DNA from: an uncultured Prevotellaceae bacterium
GTDB taxonomy: Bacteria > Bacteroidota > Bacteroidia > Bacteroidales > Bacteroidaceae
Assembly: GCA_937910905.1 (NCBI GenBank)
Contig: CALEPV010000034.1
Location: 1 to 22,119, forward strand
Length of the DNA: 22,119 nt
Reading direction: 5' to 3'
In this document: positions 15,148 through 22,119 of the stretch, piece by piece
How positions within the stretch are numbered: the first letter of the stretch is position 1
Layout of the letters: every line of letters starts with the position of its first letter
Made by a program: the position numbers and the translations under genes
Notes under the pieces: generated by a model
The model's database searches: none
What the model was told of the DNA's origin: nothing
What the model saw: the letters and a program-made list of their open reading frames with translations, nothing else

Positions 15148-16200
15148 ATGTATGGGTTCGACAAGTCATCATCTGTAGACAAAGACACACAGCAGAATAC
15201 GCCCCAACAGTTCCCCGGAACCATTGCTATTATGGGCGGAGGCAGCTGGGCTACCGCCATGGCAAAAATGATGCTGGAGAGGAACGACCGTATTGTATGG
15301 TATCTGCGCCGTCAAGACCGGATTGACGACTTCCGCAGACTGGGACACAACCCTGCCTACCTGACCAGTGTCCACTTCGACATAGACCGCATACACTTCA
15401 CTGCCGACATCAATGAGGCTGTGGAGATGAGCAACTCTCTTGTGTGGGTCACTCCCTCACCTTATCTGAAAGGGCACTTGAAGAAGCTCAAGGTGCGACT
15501 GCGCGACAAGTTCTGTATCACCGCCATCAAGGGTATTGTGCCCGATGAGAACCTTGTTTGCTCCGAGTACTTCCACCATATGTACAATGTGCCCGATGAC
15601 AATCTGGCTGTTGTGGCCGGACCGTCACATGCCGAAGAGGTGGCACTGGGCAGATTGACATATCTCACCGTAGGATGCTCTGACGAACAGAAAGCACGAG
15701 CCTTCGCCGACATGATGGCATCCGACTACGTCAAGACCAAGACCTCACGCGACGTGATAGGCATCGAGTATGCCTCCGTACTGAAAAACGTCTATGCCAT
15801 TGCCGCCGGCATCTGCCGCGGTCTGAAGTACGGCGACAACTTCCAGGCCGTGCTGATGTCCAACGCTGTGCAGGAGATGAACCGCTTCCTCGCCACTGTG
15901 CACCCCATACAGCGCAGCATCTTCGAGAGCGTATACATGGGCGATCTCATCGTGACAGGCTACAGTCAGTTCTCCCGCAACCGCATCTTCGGCACCATGA
16001 TTGGTCAGGGCTACAGCGTGAAGAGCGCGCAGATAGAGATGGAGATGATTGCCGAGGGCTACTTCGGCTGCAAGTGCATGAAGGAGATTAACCGCCACAT
16101 GCACGTGAACATGCCCATCCTCGATGCCGTATATAATATCCTCTATGAGCGCATTGCGCCATCCATTGAGATAAAACTGCTCACTGATTCATTCAGGTAA
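15148..16200 (+). CDS. gpsA: Glycerol-3-phosphate dehydrogenase [NAD(P)+]
   Basis: This enzyme reduces dihydroxyacetone phosphate to sn-glycerol 3-phosphate for phospholipid synthesis. The Rossmann motif IAIMGGGSWATAMAK is at 26-40, the AGPSHAEEVA motif is in the central region, and the catalytic lysine lies in SVLKNVYAIAAG (about Lys213). At 350 residues it is slightly long because of a polar N-terminal extension of about 23 residues (DKSSSVDKDTQQNTPQQ). I see no better internal start, and the promoter spacing supports this ATG. The extension may be a lineage feature. The gene is 41 bases ahead of mutA with no visible promoter or terminator between them. Confidence 0.95.
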   Translation: MYGFDKSSSVDKDTQQNTPQQFPGTIAIMGGGSWATAMAKMMLERNDRIVWYLRRQDRIDDFRRLGHNPAYLTSVHFDIDRIHFTADINEAVEMSNSLVWVTPSPYLKGHLKKLKVRLRDKFCITAIKGIVPDENLVCSEYFHHMYNVPDDNLAVVAGPSHAEEVALGRLTYLTVGCSDEQKARAFADMMASDYVKTKTSRDVIGIEYASVLKNVYAIAAGICRGLKYGDNFQAVLMSNAVQEMNRFLATVHPIQRSIFESVYMGDLIVTGYSQFSRNRIFGTMIGQGYSVKSAQIEMEMIAEGYFGCKCMKEINRHMHVNMPILDAVYNILYERIAPSIEIKLLTDSFR

Positions 16201-16241
16201 GCCCCATCAACCAATAGACACCTTTTATATTTAACCTATAT

Positions 16242-18119
16242 ATGACAGATAGTAAGGAAAAACTCTTCTCTGACTTTACTGCCCCGACCCGCCAGGAATG
16301 GCGCGATAAGATTGAGGTGGACCTCAAGGGTGCAGACTATCAGAAGAAGATGGTTTGGAGGACCAACGAAGGCTTCTCCATGGAACCGTTCTACTTAAAA
16401 GAGGACGTGGACAAGTTGCCCCTAGTGAATGCTCTCCCAGGAGAGTTCCCATTCGTGCGTGGCAACAAAAAGGCTGACAATCAGTGGTATGTTCGCCAGA
16501 ACATCAAGGTGACAGAACCCAAGGAGGCCAACAAGAAGGCACAGGACGTGCTGAACCGTGGCATCGACTCGCTGGGCTTCCGTCTGCCGGGCGACATGGT
16601 GAGCAAGGAGAACATCGAGACTTTGCTCGACGGCATTTACTGCGACTGTGTGGAGATCAGCTTTCGCACCTGCCCCAAGCACGTGCTTGAGCTCACCGAC
16701 ATCCTGCTGGCCTACTATGAGCAGAAGGGCTACGACAAGGAGAAGCTCGTGGGCGGCATAGGCTTCGACCCGATTGAGAAGATTCTCACCAAGGGCAAGG
16801 ACACAACAGCTATGCTGGCCGTTGCCCCGCAACTCGTGGAAAAGCTGAAAAACTATCCCGGCATCCGTTGCGTGATGGTTCACTCCGAGACACTCGCCAA
16901 CAGCGGCGCCTATGTCTATCAGGAACTCGGCTACGCCCTCTCTTGGGGTAAAGAGTACCTAGAGCAGCTCATCAATGCTGGCGTTGATGCTGACCTGGCA
17001 GCCAAGAAGATTAAGTTCTACATGGGCATCGGAGGCAACTACTTCATGGAGATTGCCAAGTTCCGTGCCGCACGTATGCTGTGGGCACAGATTGTGAAGC
17101 AGTACAAGCCTAAGTGCAACTGCACTTGCCAGATGGTTGTCAACGCTGCTACCACAACCTACAACATGACGATATTCGACAGCTACGTGAACATGCTCCG
17201 CTCGCAGACCGAGACCATGAGCGCTGCACTGGCTGGCGTACACTCTGTTGTCGTTACCCCATTCGATGCTCCCTACGAGGTTCCAACGGACTTCGCTGAG
17301 CGTATCGCCCGCAACCAGCAGCTACTGCTTAAGGAGGAATGCCATTTCGACAAGATTGTTGACGTAGCCGGCGGCTCCTACTTCGTCGAGGAGCTAACCA
17401 AGGCCATCGCAGAGCAGGCATGGAAACTGTTCCTCGCAATTGAGGACGAAGGTGGTTTCCTCGCTGCCGCACTCGCCGGCTCAATTCAGAACGCCCTCAA
17501 CGAAACCGACAAGGCCCGCCACGCCAATGCAGGTAAGCGCAAGGAGTTCCTGCTCGGTACTAACCAGTTCCCGAACTTCAACGAGAAGAGCGAGGGCAAA
17601 GAGCCTCTTGGTTCAGTATGTTGCTGTAATACAGCAACACACCAGACCTGCGAAGAGAGCTCCATCCCCGCACTCAAGACCTCACGCCTCGCTTCTGACT
17701 TCGAGACCCTGCGCCTCACCACCGAGCGTGCCGCCAAGCAGCCTGTGGCATTCATGCTGACCATCGGCAACCTGGCCATGCGTCAGGCCCGCGCACAGTT
17801 CAGCTGCAACTTCCTCGCCGCTGCCGGTTACAAGGTTATCGACAACCTCGGATTCCCGACCGTTGAGGAAGGTGTTGACGCTGCCGTGAAGACCGGTGCC
17901 GACATCGTGGTGCTCTGCTCCAGCGACGATGAATATGCCGAGTACGGTATCCCCGCCTACAATGCGCTCAAGGCTGCCGACCCCAAGGCTATCTTCATTA
18001 TCGCCGGCGCACCCGCTTGCAGCGACGACCTCAAGGCTGCTGGCATAGAGAACTTCATACATGTACGTGTTGACCAACTGAAGACACTGCAGGAGTTGAA
18101 CAAGAAGTTAGGTATATAG
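16242..18119 (+). CDS. mutA: Methylmalonyl-CoA mutase small (beta) subunit
   Basis: This is the non-catalytic partner of MutB in the heterodimeric adenosylcobalamin-dependent mutase that interconverts succinyl-CoA and (R)-methylmalonyl-CoA. It has the mutase barrel (for example FYMGIGGNYFMEIAKFRAARMLWAQIV) and a C-terminal Rossmann-like cobalamin domain. That domain lacks the DxHxxG cobalamin-ligand motif (where MutB has it, MutA reads DNLGFPTVEEG), as expected for the small subunit. Its 625 residues are normal. The linker between barrel and C-terminal domain contains the odd Cys-rich segment VCCCNTATHQTC (about 458-469), encoded by a 21-bp palindrome. This linker is variable in the family. 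The 62-base gap to mutB holds a GC-rich hairpin. Confidence 0.95.
   Translation: MTDSKEKLFSDFTAPTRQEWRDKIEVDLKGADYQKKMVWRTNEGFSMEPFYLKEDVDKLPLVNALPGEFPFVRGNKKADNQWYVRQNIKVTEPKEANKKAQDVLNRGIDSLGFRLPGDMVSKENIETLLDGIYCDCVEISFRTCPKHVLELTDILLAYYEQKGYDKEKLVGGIGFDPIEKILTKGKDTTAMLAVAPQLVEKLKNYPGIRCVMVHSETLANSGAYVYQELGYALSWGKEYLEQLINAGVDADLAAKKIKFYMGIGGNYFMEIAKFRAARMLWAQIVKQYKPKCNCTCQMVVNAATTTYNMTIFDSYVNMLRSQTETMSAALAGVHSVVVTPFDAPYEVPTDFAERIARNQQLLLKEECHFDKIVDVAGGSYFVEELTKAIAEQAWKLFLAIEDEGGFLAAALAGSIQNALNETDKARHANAGKRKEFLLGTNQFPNFNEKSEGKEPLGSVCCCNTATHQTCEESSIPALKTSRLASDFETLRLTTERAAKQPVAFMLTIGNLAMRQARAQFSCNFLAAAGYKVIDNLGFPTVEEGVDAAVKTGADIVVLCSSDDEYAEYGIPAYNALKAADPKAIFIIAGAPACSDDLKAAGIENFIHVRVDQLKTLQELNKKLGI
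17619..17639. repeat. Perfect 21-bp palindrome inside mutA
   Basis: TGTTGCTGTA, a single A, and TACAGCAACA form a perfect inverted repeat with 10-base arms inside the mutA linker region. It encodes part of the segment CCCNTAT. Palindromes of the GTTGCTGTA type are familiar to me as dispersed repeats in Prevotella-like genomes. That recollection is not checked here. Confidence 0.65.
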
Positions 18120-18121
18120 GG

Positions 18122-18153
18122 CCTCCCCCACCCTCCCTTTAGGGATGGGGAGG
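18122..18153 (+). repeat. GC-rich palindromic hairpin between mutA and mutB
   Basis: CCTCCCC(C)A (18122-18130) pairs with TGGGGAGG (18146-18153), and the intervening CCCTCCCTTTAGGGA can extend the stem. It begins two bases after the mutA stop. It resembles dispersed CCTCCC...GGGAGG repeats, and its motif recurs in the gcvPB insert. It could stabilise the mutA end or reduce read-through to mutB. No U-tract follows. Confidence 0.6.
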
Positions 18154-18181
18154 TTACCTTAAAAGTTTATAAACCAAGAAT

Positions 18182-20341
18182 ATGGATTTCAAGTCAATTG
18201 ACATATTTGCCGGTATAGAGGCCAAGAACGGCCAAGACTGGCAGAAGGAGAATGGCATCACTGCCAACTGGAAGACACCAGAGCAGATTGACATTCAGCC
18301 CGTATATACAAAGGAAGACCTCGAAGGTATGGAGCATCTCAACTTCGCCGCTGGTATTCCTCCGTTCCTCCGTGGCCCGTACAGTATGATGTACCCGTTC
18401 CGTCCGTGGACTATCCGCCAGTATGCCGGTTTCTCCACAGCTGAGGAGAGTAACGCTTTCTATCGTCGCAACCTGGCCAGCGGCCAGAAAGGTCTGTCCG
18501 TGGCCTTCGACCTGCCCACACACCGTGGCTATGACCCCGACAACGCTCGCGTGGTAGGTGATGTCGGTAAGGCTGGTGTGAGCATCTGCTCGCTTGAGAA
18601 CATGAAGGTGCTGTTCGCTGGCATACCTTTGAACAAGATGTCCGTGTCCATGACCATGAACGGTGGTGTGCTGCCAGTGCTGGCATTCTACATCAACGCA
18701 GGTCTGGAGCAGGGTGCCAAGCTCGAGGAGATGGCTGGTACTATCCAGAACGACATCCTCAAGGAGTTCATGGTGCGCAACACCTACATCTACCCGCCTG
18801 CCTTCTCAATGAAGATTATTGCCGACATCTTCGAGTACACCTCACAGAAGATGCCTAAGTTCAACAGCATCTCCATCTCCGGCTACCACATGCAGGAGGC
18901 TGGTGCCACAGCCGACATCGAGCTGGCCTACACTCTGGCCGACGGTATGGACTACCTGCGGGCTGGTATCAATGCCGGCATAGATGTGGATGCCTTCGCA
19001 CCACGTCTGTCGTTCTTCTGGGCAATCGGTGTGAACCACTTCATGGAGATTGCCAAGATGCGTGCCGGACGTCTGCTGTGGGCCAAAATCGTTAAGAGCT
19101 TCGGTGCCAAGAACCCGAAGTCTATGGCTCTGCGCACACACTCGCAGACATCAGGTTGGTCGCTCACCGAGCAGGATCCGTTCAACAACGTGGGGCGCAC
19201 CTGTATCGAGGCTATGGCTGCTGTGCTGGGACATACACAGTCGCTACACACCAACGCCCTCGACGAGGCTATCGCCCTGCCTACCGACTTCAGTGCACGT
19301 ATTGCACGTAATACTCAGATTTACATCCAGAACGAGACACAGGTGTGCAAGCACATCGACCCGTGGGCTGGCTCCTACTACGTGGAGAAACTCACCTACG
19401 AGCTCTACCACAAGGCATGGGAGCATATCCAGGAGATTGAGAAGCTTGGCGGTATGGCCAAGGCCATTGAGACCGGCCTGCCCAAGATGCGCATCGAGGA
19501 GGCCGCTGCCCGCACTCAGGCCCGCATCGACAGCGGCGTTCAGACCATAGTGGGCGTGAACAAGTACCGTCTCGACCACGAGGATCCTATCGACATCCTT
19601 GAGATTGACAACACAGCCGTACGTATGCAGCAGGAGGAGTCGTTGAAGCAGCTCCGTGCCAACCGCGACAACGAGCATGTGAAGAAGGACCTCGAGGCCA
19701 TCACAGCCTGCGTTCAGGAGTTTGCCGATGGCAAGAAGAGCGAGCACAACCTTCTCGACCTCGCCGTCACAGCCGCCGGCCACCGTGCCACACTCGGCGA
19801 GATAAGCGATGCCTGCGAGGCTGTCGTGGGGCGTTACAAAGCAGTAATCCGTACCATTTCAGGCGTGTATAGTTCAGAAAGCAAGAACGACAAGGACTTC
19901 GAGGAAGCCTGCCGTCTCACCGAAGAGTTTGCTAAGCAGGAGGGCCGTCGCCCCCGAGTAATGATTGCCAAGATGGGGCAGGACGGTCACGACCGTGGCG
20001 CAAAGGTAGTAGCCACCGGCTATGCCGACTGCGGTTTCGATGTGGATATGGGACCGCTGTTCCAGACACCTGCCGAGGCTGCACGCGAGGCAGTGGAGAA
20101 CGATGTCAATGTTGTCGGTGCCTCCTCTCTGGCTGCAGGCCACAAGACCCTCATCCCACAGCTCATCGAGGAGCTGAAGAAGCTAGGCCGCGAGGACATC
20201 ATGGTCATCGCCGGCGGTGTCATCCCCGCTCAGGACTACGACTTCCTCTACAAGGCTGGCGTAGCCGCAGTGTTCGGTCCTGGCACCTCCGTTGCCAAGG
20301 CTGCCTGCGAGATGATGAAGCTCCTGCTCGGCAAGGAGTAA
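18182..20341 (+). CDS. mutB: Methylmalonyl-CoA mutase large (alpha) catalytic subunit
   Basis: This is the catalytic, adenosylcobalamin-binding subunit. The TIM barrel holds VAFDLPTHRGYDPDN, SMTMNGGVLPVLAFYI and RTHSQTSGWSLTEQDPFNN. The C-terminal cobalamin domain has the DxHxxG motif in MGQDGHDRGAKVV, with His603 as the predicted lower axial ligand, and ends in the expected AGGVIPAQDYDFLY and FGPGTS. The full length of 719 residues matches the family. With MutA it serves the succinate-to-propionate pathway common in Bacteroidetes. Epimerase, decarboxylase and MeaB-like genes are not in this window. No cobalamin riboswitch fits into the short upstream gaps. A strong hairpin terminator follows. 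Confidence 0.97.
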   Translation: MDFKSIDIFAGIEAKNGQDWQKENGITANWKTPEQIDIQPVYTKEDLEGMEHLNFAAGIPPFLRGPYSMMYPFRPWTIRQYAGFSTAEESNAFYRRNLASGQKGLSVAFDLPTHRGYDPDNARVVGDVGKAGVSICSLENMKVLFAGIPLNKMSVSMTMNGGVLPVLAFYINAGLEQGAKLEEMAGTIQNDILKEFMVRNTYIYPPAFSMKIIADIFEYTSQKMPKFNSISISGYHMQEAGATADIELAYTLADGMDYLRAGINAGIDVDAFAPRLSFFWAIGVNHFMEIAKMRAGRLLWAKIVKSFGAKNPKSMALRTHSQTSGWSLTEQDPFNNVGRTCIEAMAAVLGHTQSLHTNALDEAIALPTDFSARIARNTQIYIQNETQVCKHIDPWAGSYYVEKLTYELYHKAWEHIQEIEKLGGMAKAIETGLPKMRIEEAAARTQARIDSGVQTIVGVNKYRLDHEDPIDILEIDNTAVRMQQEESLKQLRANRDNEHVKKDLEAITACVQEFADGKKSEHNLLDLAVTAAGHRATLGEISDACEAVVGRYKAVIRTISGVYSSESKNDKDFEEACRLTEEFAKQEGRRPRVMIAKMGQDGHDRGAKVVATGYADCGFDVDMGPLFQTPAEAAREAVENDVNVVGASSLAAGHKTLIPQLIEELKKLGREDIMVIAGGVIPAQDYDFLYKAGVAAVFGPGTSVAKAACEMMKLLLGKE

Positions 20342-20347
20342 ATACAT

Positions 20348-20383
20348 ATTCTCCCCCGGTGCAGCAATGCATCGGGGGAGAAT
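20348..20383 (+). terminator. Strong hairpin terminator after mutB with GCAA loop
   Basis: ATTCTCCCCCG (20348-20358) pairs perfectly with CGGGGGAGAAT (20373-20383). A G-U pair and TGCA/TGCA continue the stem down to a GCAA (GNRA) tetraloop, giving 16 pairs. The A/T flanks could let it work in both directions. It contains the in-frame ATG at 20367, which argues against that ATG as a start for the next gene. Confidence 0.75.
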
Positions 20384-20408
20384 TATAACTATATCACAGA
20401 CACCACTT

Positions 20409-21911
20409 ATGAGAAAGAAGGTATCAATCTTTGTGGCCGGTGCACAAGCGCTGAAGCCGGAGCGCAATGGCCTGAAGGCATTGGCTCAGGAGTTGAACAC
20501 TCGCTACAACGAGCAGGGCGTGGATGTTTTTGTGGAGATGAAATCGTACGAGGAGTTCAAGGACAGTCAGAACGAGTACGAGAACTACATACGACGGTCG
20601 GCCGACATGACTCTGTTCGTACTGGACAGCTGCATAGGCGACTACACCAAGCGTGAGTTTGTCACCGCCGTAGAAGCCTACAAGCAGAAGCAGATACCTG
20701 AGATTGTGGTGTTCCTTAAGAACTACGACAAGGAGACAGACGAGATACACAAGATTCAGGACTTGCTGAAGGACCACATGGGCAACCACTTCTTCTATGT
20801 GGGCTACGACGATGTGGACGACCTCAAGTTCAAGGCCGAAAAGCGCATCACGCGTTACATTACTCCCACCGACCATATCCGCAGCATGAAGATATGGCGC
20901 ATGACATCGTTCTGCATTGCTGTTCTGGCAGCACTTATAGGTGTCTATGCACTATTCAGCTACAATAAGAAGCAGACGCCAGACTATAGTTGGAACCACG
21001 AAGAGCCGATGCTGCTGTTCCTTGGCGGCGGTTCGGTAGCCAAGTACCTTGAGACTAAGGACTCCGTGAACGTAGAGAACATGCCGGACATCCCCAACAC
21101 CATATACATGGGTGTTCCCACGGGAGATTTATGGAACATGCTTGGCGAAGAATTCTACAAGAGCAATGACATCGCCACTCAGCACTTCTACCCTATATTC
21201 CTCGCTGCAAGCCCCATTGAGCTGGAGACAACCAAGAAAGCGATAAGTCAGAACTGCGAGCTCAAACAGAATATACTTATCTTTGAGCTGTATGTAGGCA
21301 ACGACACAATCAAGACATACGTTGAGAATAATCTGTTCAGAGACTATCCGTACCAATCTGAGATTAATGGCAACTGCCTGGATAGCTTGCAGCTGTGTCA
21401 CTTAATCCGGTTTGCCTTGAAGAGCCACGCACTATATACCACATCTCCCAACAGCGGCACACTGAGGGCATATCACAATGTCGTCTACCCTTCCCTGGAC
21501 CTAAAGGGGATAGTATCAGACACCACCACTATACATAAAGTGTTCAATGAACGTACGAAACTGGGACAAAACTCAGAGTTCGTGCTCCTAGGCAGCGACA
21601 ACTACTACCCTAACGATATGAAGTCAGAGACTAGCTACAAGGAGTTCTGCATTAAGGATTCATCTGACAATATCGTGTACAAGAAGCTGTACTTATACTT
21701 CGTAGGCTATAGGGAGCCTAACGATGTCCCCAAGGCCACAGTAAAGTACCGCATACCTAAGCAAGTGGTGAACTTCCTGGCGAAGCTGCCAATTCAGGGC
21801 CCTTGCTGGTCGATGACAGCCGACAATGAGCAATTTGCCATCGTTCAGCTCAAGGGCGATACGGTGCCAAACGAGGGGGTTGTGTATTTGAGAATGAGGA
21901 ATGAGGAATGA
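20409..21911 (+). CDS. TIR-like domain, single transmembrane helix and PstS-like substrate-binding domain protein
   Basis: I do not recognise a named gene. From the ATG at 20409 the protein has 500 residues. Residues 4-150 form an alternating alpha/beta domain: strand KVSIFVAG, helix ending ELNTRYNEQ, strand VDVFVEM, the segment YENYIRRSADMTLFVLD, then YTKREFVTAVEAYKQKQIPEIVVFLK. This order suggests a TIR/SEFIR-like fold, with Glu83 (KREF) in the place where TIR NADases keep their catalytic Glu. A hydrophobic helix follows (about 165-184), flanked by basic residues. Residues 200-490 resemble a PstS/ModA-type binding protein: LLFLGGGSVAKYLE, GVPTGDLWNMLGEEF, FYPIFLAAS and SPNSGTLRAYHN, the last like the SGT phosphate loop of PstS. 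I infer a membrane sensor with a cytoplasmic signalling or effector domain. The C-terminal RMRNEE comes from tandem repeat DNA. No own promoter was found. Confidence 0.7.
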   Translation: MRKKVSIFVAGAQALKPERNGLKALAQELNTRYNEQGVDVFVEMKSYEEFKDSQNEYENYIRRSADMTLFVLDSCIGDYTKREFVTAVEAYKQKQIPEIVVFLKNYDKETDEIHKIQDLLKDHMGNHFFYVGYDDVDDLKFKAEKRITRYITPTDHIRSMKIWRMTSFCIAVLAALIGVYALFSYNKKQTPDYSWNHEEPMLLFLGGGSVAKYLETKDSVNVENMPDIPNTIYMGVPTGDLWNMLGEEFYKSNDIATQHFYPIFLAASPIELETTKKAISQNCELKQNILIFELYVGNDTIKTYVENNLFRDYPYQSEINGNCLDSLQLCHLIRFALKSHALYTTSPNSGTLRAYHNVVYPSLDLKGIVSDTTTIHKVFNERTKLGQNSEFVLLGSDNYYPNDMKSETSYKEFCIKDSSDNIVYKKLYLYFVGYREPNDVPKATVKYRIPKQVVNFLAKLPIQGPCWSMTADNEQFAIVQLKGDTVPNEGVVYLRMRNEE

Positions 21912-21930
21912 AGAATGAGGAATGAGGAAT
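21892..21930 (+). repeat. Tandem 7-base repeat GAATGAG at the gene end
   Basis: Five units of GAATGAG (one reads GAATGAA) and a partial sixth run from 21892 to 21930. The array encodes the last residues of the preceding protein and provides its TGA at 21909-21911. Because the unit is 7 bases, slippage would shift the frame and change the protein's end. Confidence 0.8.
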
Positions 21931-21984
21931 ACAGGCGAGCCGCCTGCGCTCCCAAGGATGTCGGAGCGCAGGCGGCTCGCCTGT
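21931..21984. terminator. Perfect 22-bp inverted repeat between convergent genes
   Basis: The arms at 21931-21952 (ACAGGCGAGCCGCCTG...) and 21963-21984 are perfect reverse complements around a 10-base loop, and TAATTTTT follows on the plus strand. The location between two converging reading frames fits a bidirectional terminator. The length, GC content and perfection of the arms, directly after a tandem repeat, also fit a mobile palindromic element reused as a terminator. Confidence 0.75.
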
Positions 21985-21996
21985 TAATTTTTGGGA

Positions 21997-22119
21997 TTAC
22001 TTCGTCAGCGCGATGGTCAGCGCAACGATGCTGGAGATAACGCCAATGATGCTGGCACCTGTGCTCCTGACTTCGTCAATGCGACACCCAAACTTCAGAT
22101 CTTGCCCAAATCCTCTTGG
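21997..22119 (-). CDS. C-terminal end of an unidentified gene, cut by the window edge
   Basis: On the minus strand the last 40 codons of an open frame run from the window edge to a TAA at 21997-21999. The visible end is FGCRIDEVRSTGASIIGVIS followed by SIVALTIALTK. The last 20 residues are hydrophobic and could be a membrane helix or an amphipathic tail. The frame stays open over the whole visible length and ends just past the bidirectional hairpin, which supports a real gene. I cannot name the family. Confidence 0.45.
   Translation of the reverse strand, partial: PRGFGQDLKFGCRIDEVRSTGASIIGVISSIVALTIALTK

Noticed and set aside
18120..18181. Cobalamin riboswitch ahead of mutB or mutA
   Set aside because: The gaps before mutA (41 bases) and mutB (62 bases) are too short for the aptamer, and no B12-box-like sequence is visible.
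20367..20408. Upstream start (MHRGRIITISQTPL) for the TIR-like protein
   Set aside because: The ATG is buried in the stem-loop of the mutB terminator, and the added residues do not belong to the domain. The ATG at 20409 begins directly at the first strand.

Overview
The window looks like chromosome from a member of the Bacteroidales, most likely a Prevotella-like gut or oral bacterium. The signs are start regions carrying the Bacteroidetes TAnnTTTG -7 promoter element, ribosome binding sites without a clear Shine-Dalgarno, a nucleoside kinase with a TGS-like N-terminus, split glycine decarboxylase subunits, a heterodimeric methylmalonyl-CoA mutase, and a secreted protein ending in a short type IX-like sorting tail. 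The species assignment is inference from recognised protein families.

Layout. Positions 147-1826 (+) encode a uridine kinase-like nucleoside kinase. After a short gap holding an apparent C-terminal scrap of a PIN-domain gene, positions 9181-1975 (-) carry a compact glycine cleavage locus read in the order lipoate-protein ligase, gcvT, gcvH, gcvPA, gcvPB, lpdA. It holds all four proteins of the glycine cleavage complex (T, H, a split P, and L) plus the enzyme that can put lipoate on the H protein. A divergent promoter region (9182-9513) separates it from lysS (+). Then come a 1201-residue secreted multidomain protein, gpsA, and the two subunits of methylmalonyl-CoA mutase (mutA, mutB), which belong to the succinate-propionate pathway. 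The right end holds a 500-residue protein that I read as a TIR-like cytoplasmic domain, one membrane helix and a PstS-like substrate-binding domain. It is followed by a large perfect inverted repeat and the 3' end of an opposing gene.

The most striking non-gene signal is the number of short palindromic or low-complexity repeats. Some sit between genes (6866-7055, 9326-9405, 18122-18153, 21892-21984). Others lie inside reading frames and are translated: an approximately 49-residue insert in GcvPB, a 34-bp element shared by GcvPB and GcvPA, an NSQLS-type repeat in GcvPA, a 21-bp palindrome in MutA, and repeat-derived C-termini of GcvT and of the TIR-like protein. All of these frames remain open, so the elements seem to be tolerated as protein-coding inserts.

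The strongest candidate for an undescribed system is the TIR-like/TM/binding-protein fusion at 20409-21911. I saw no tRNA, rRNA, CRISPR array, IS transposase or integrase, and no recognisable glycine or cobalamin riboswitch.
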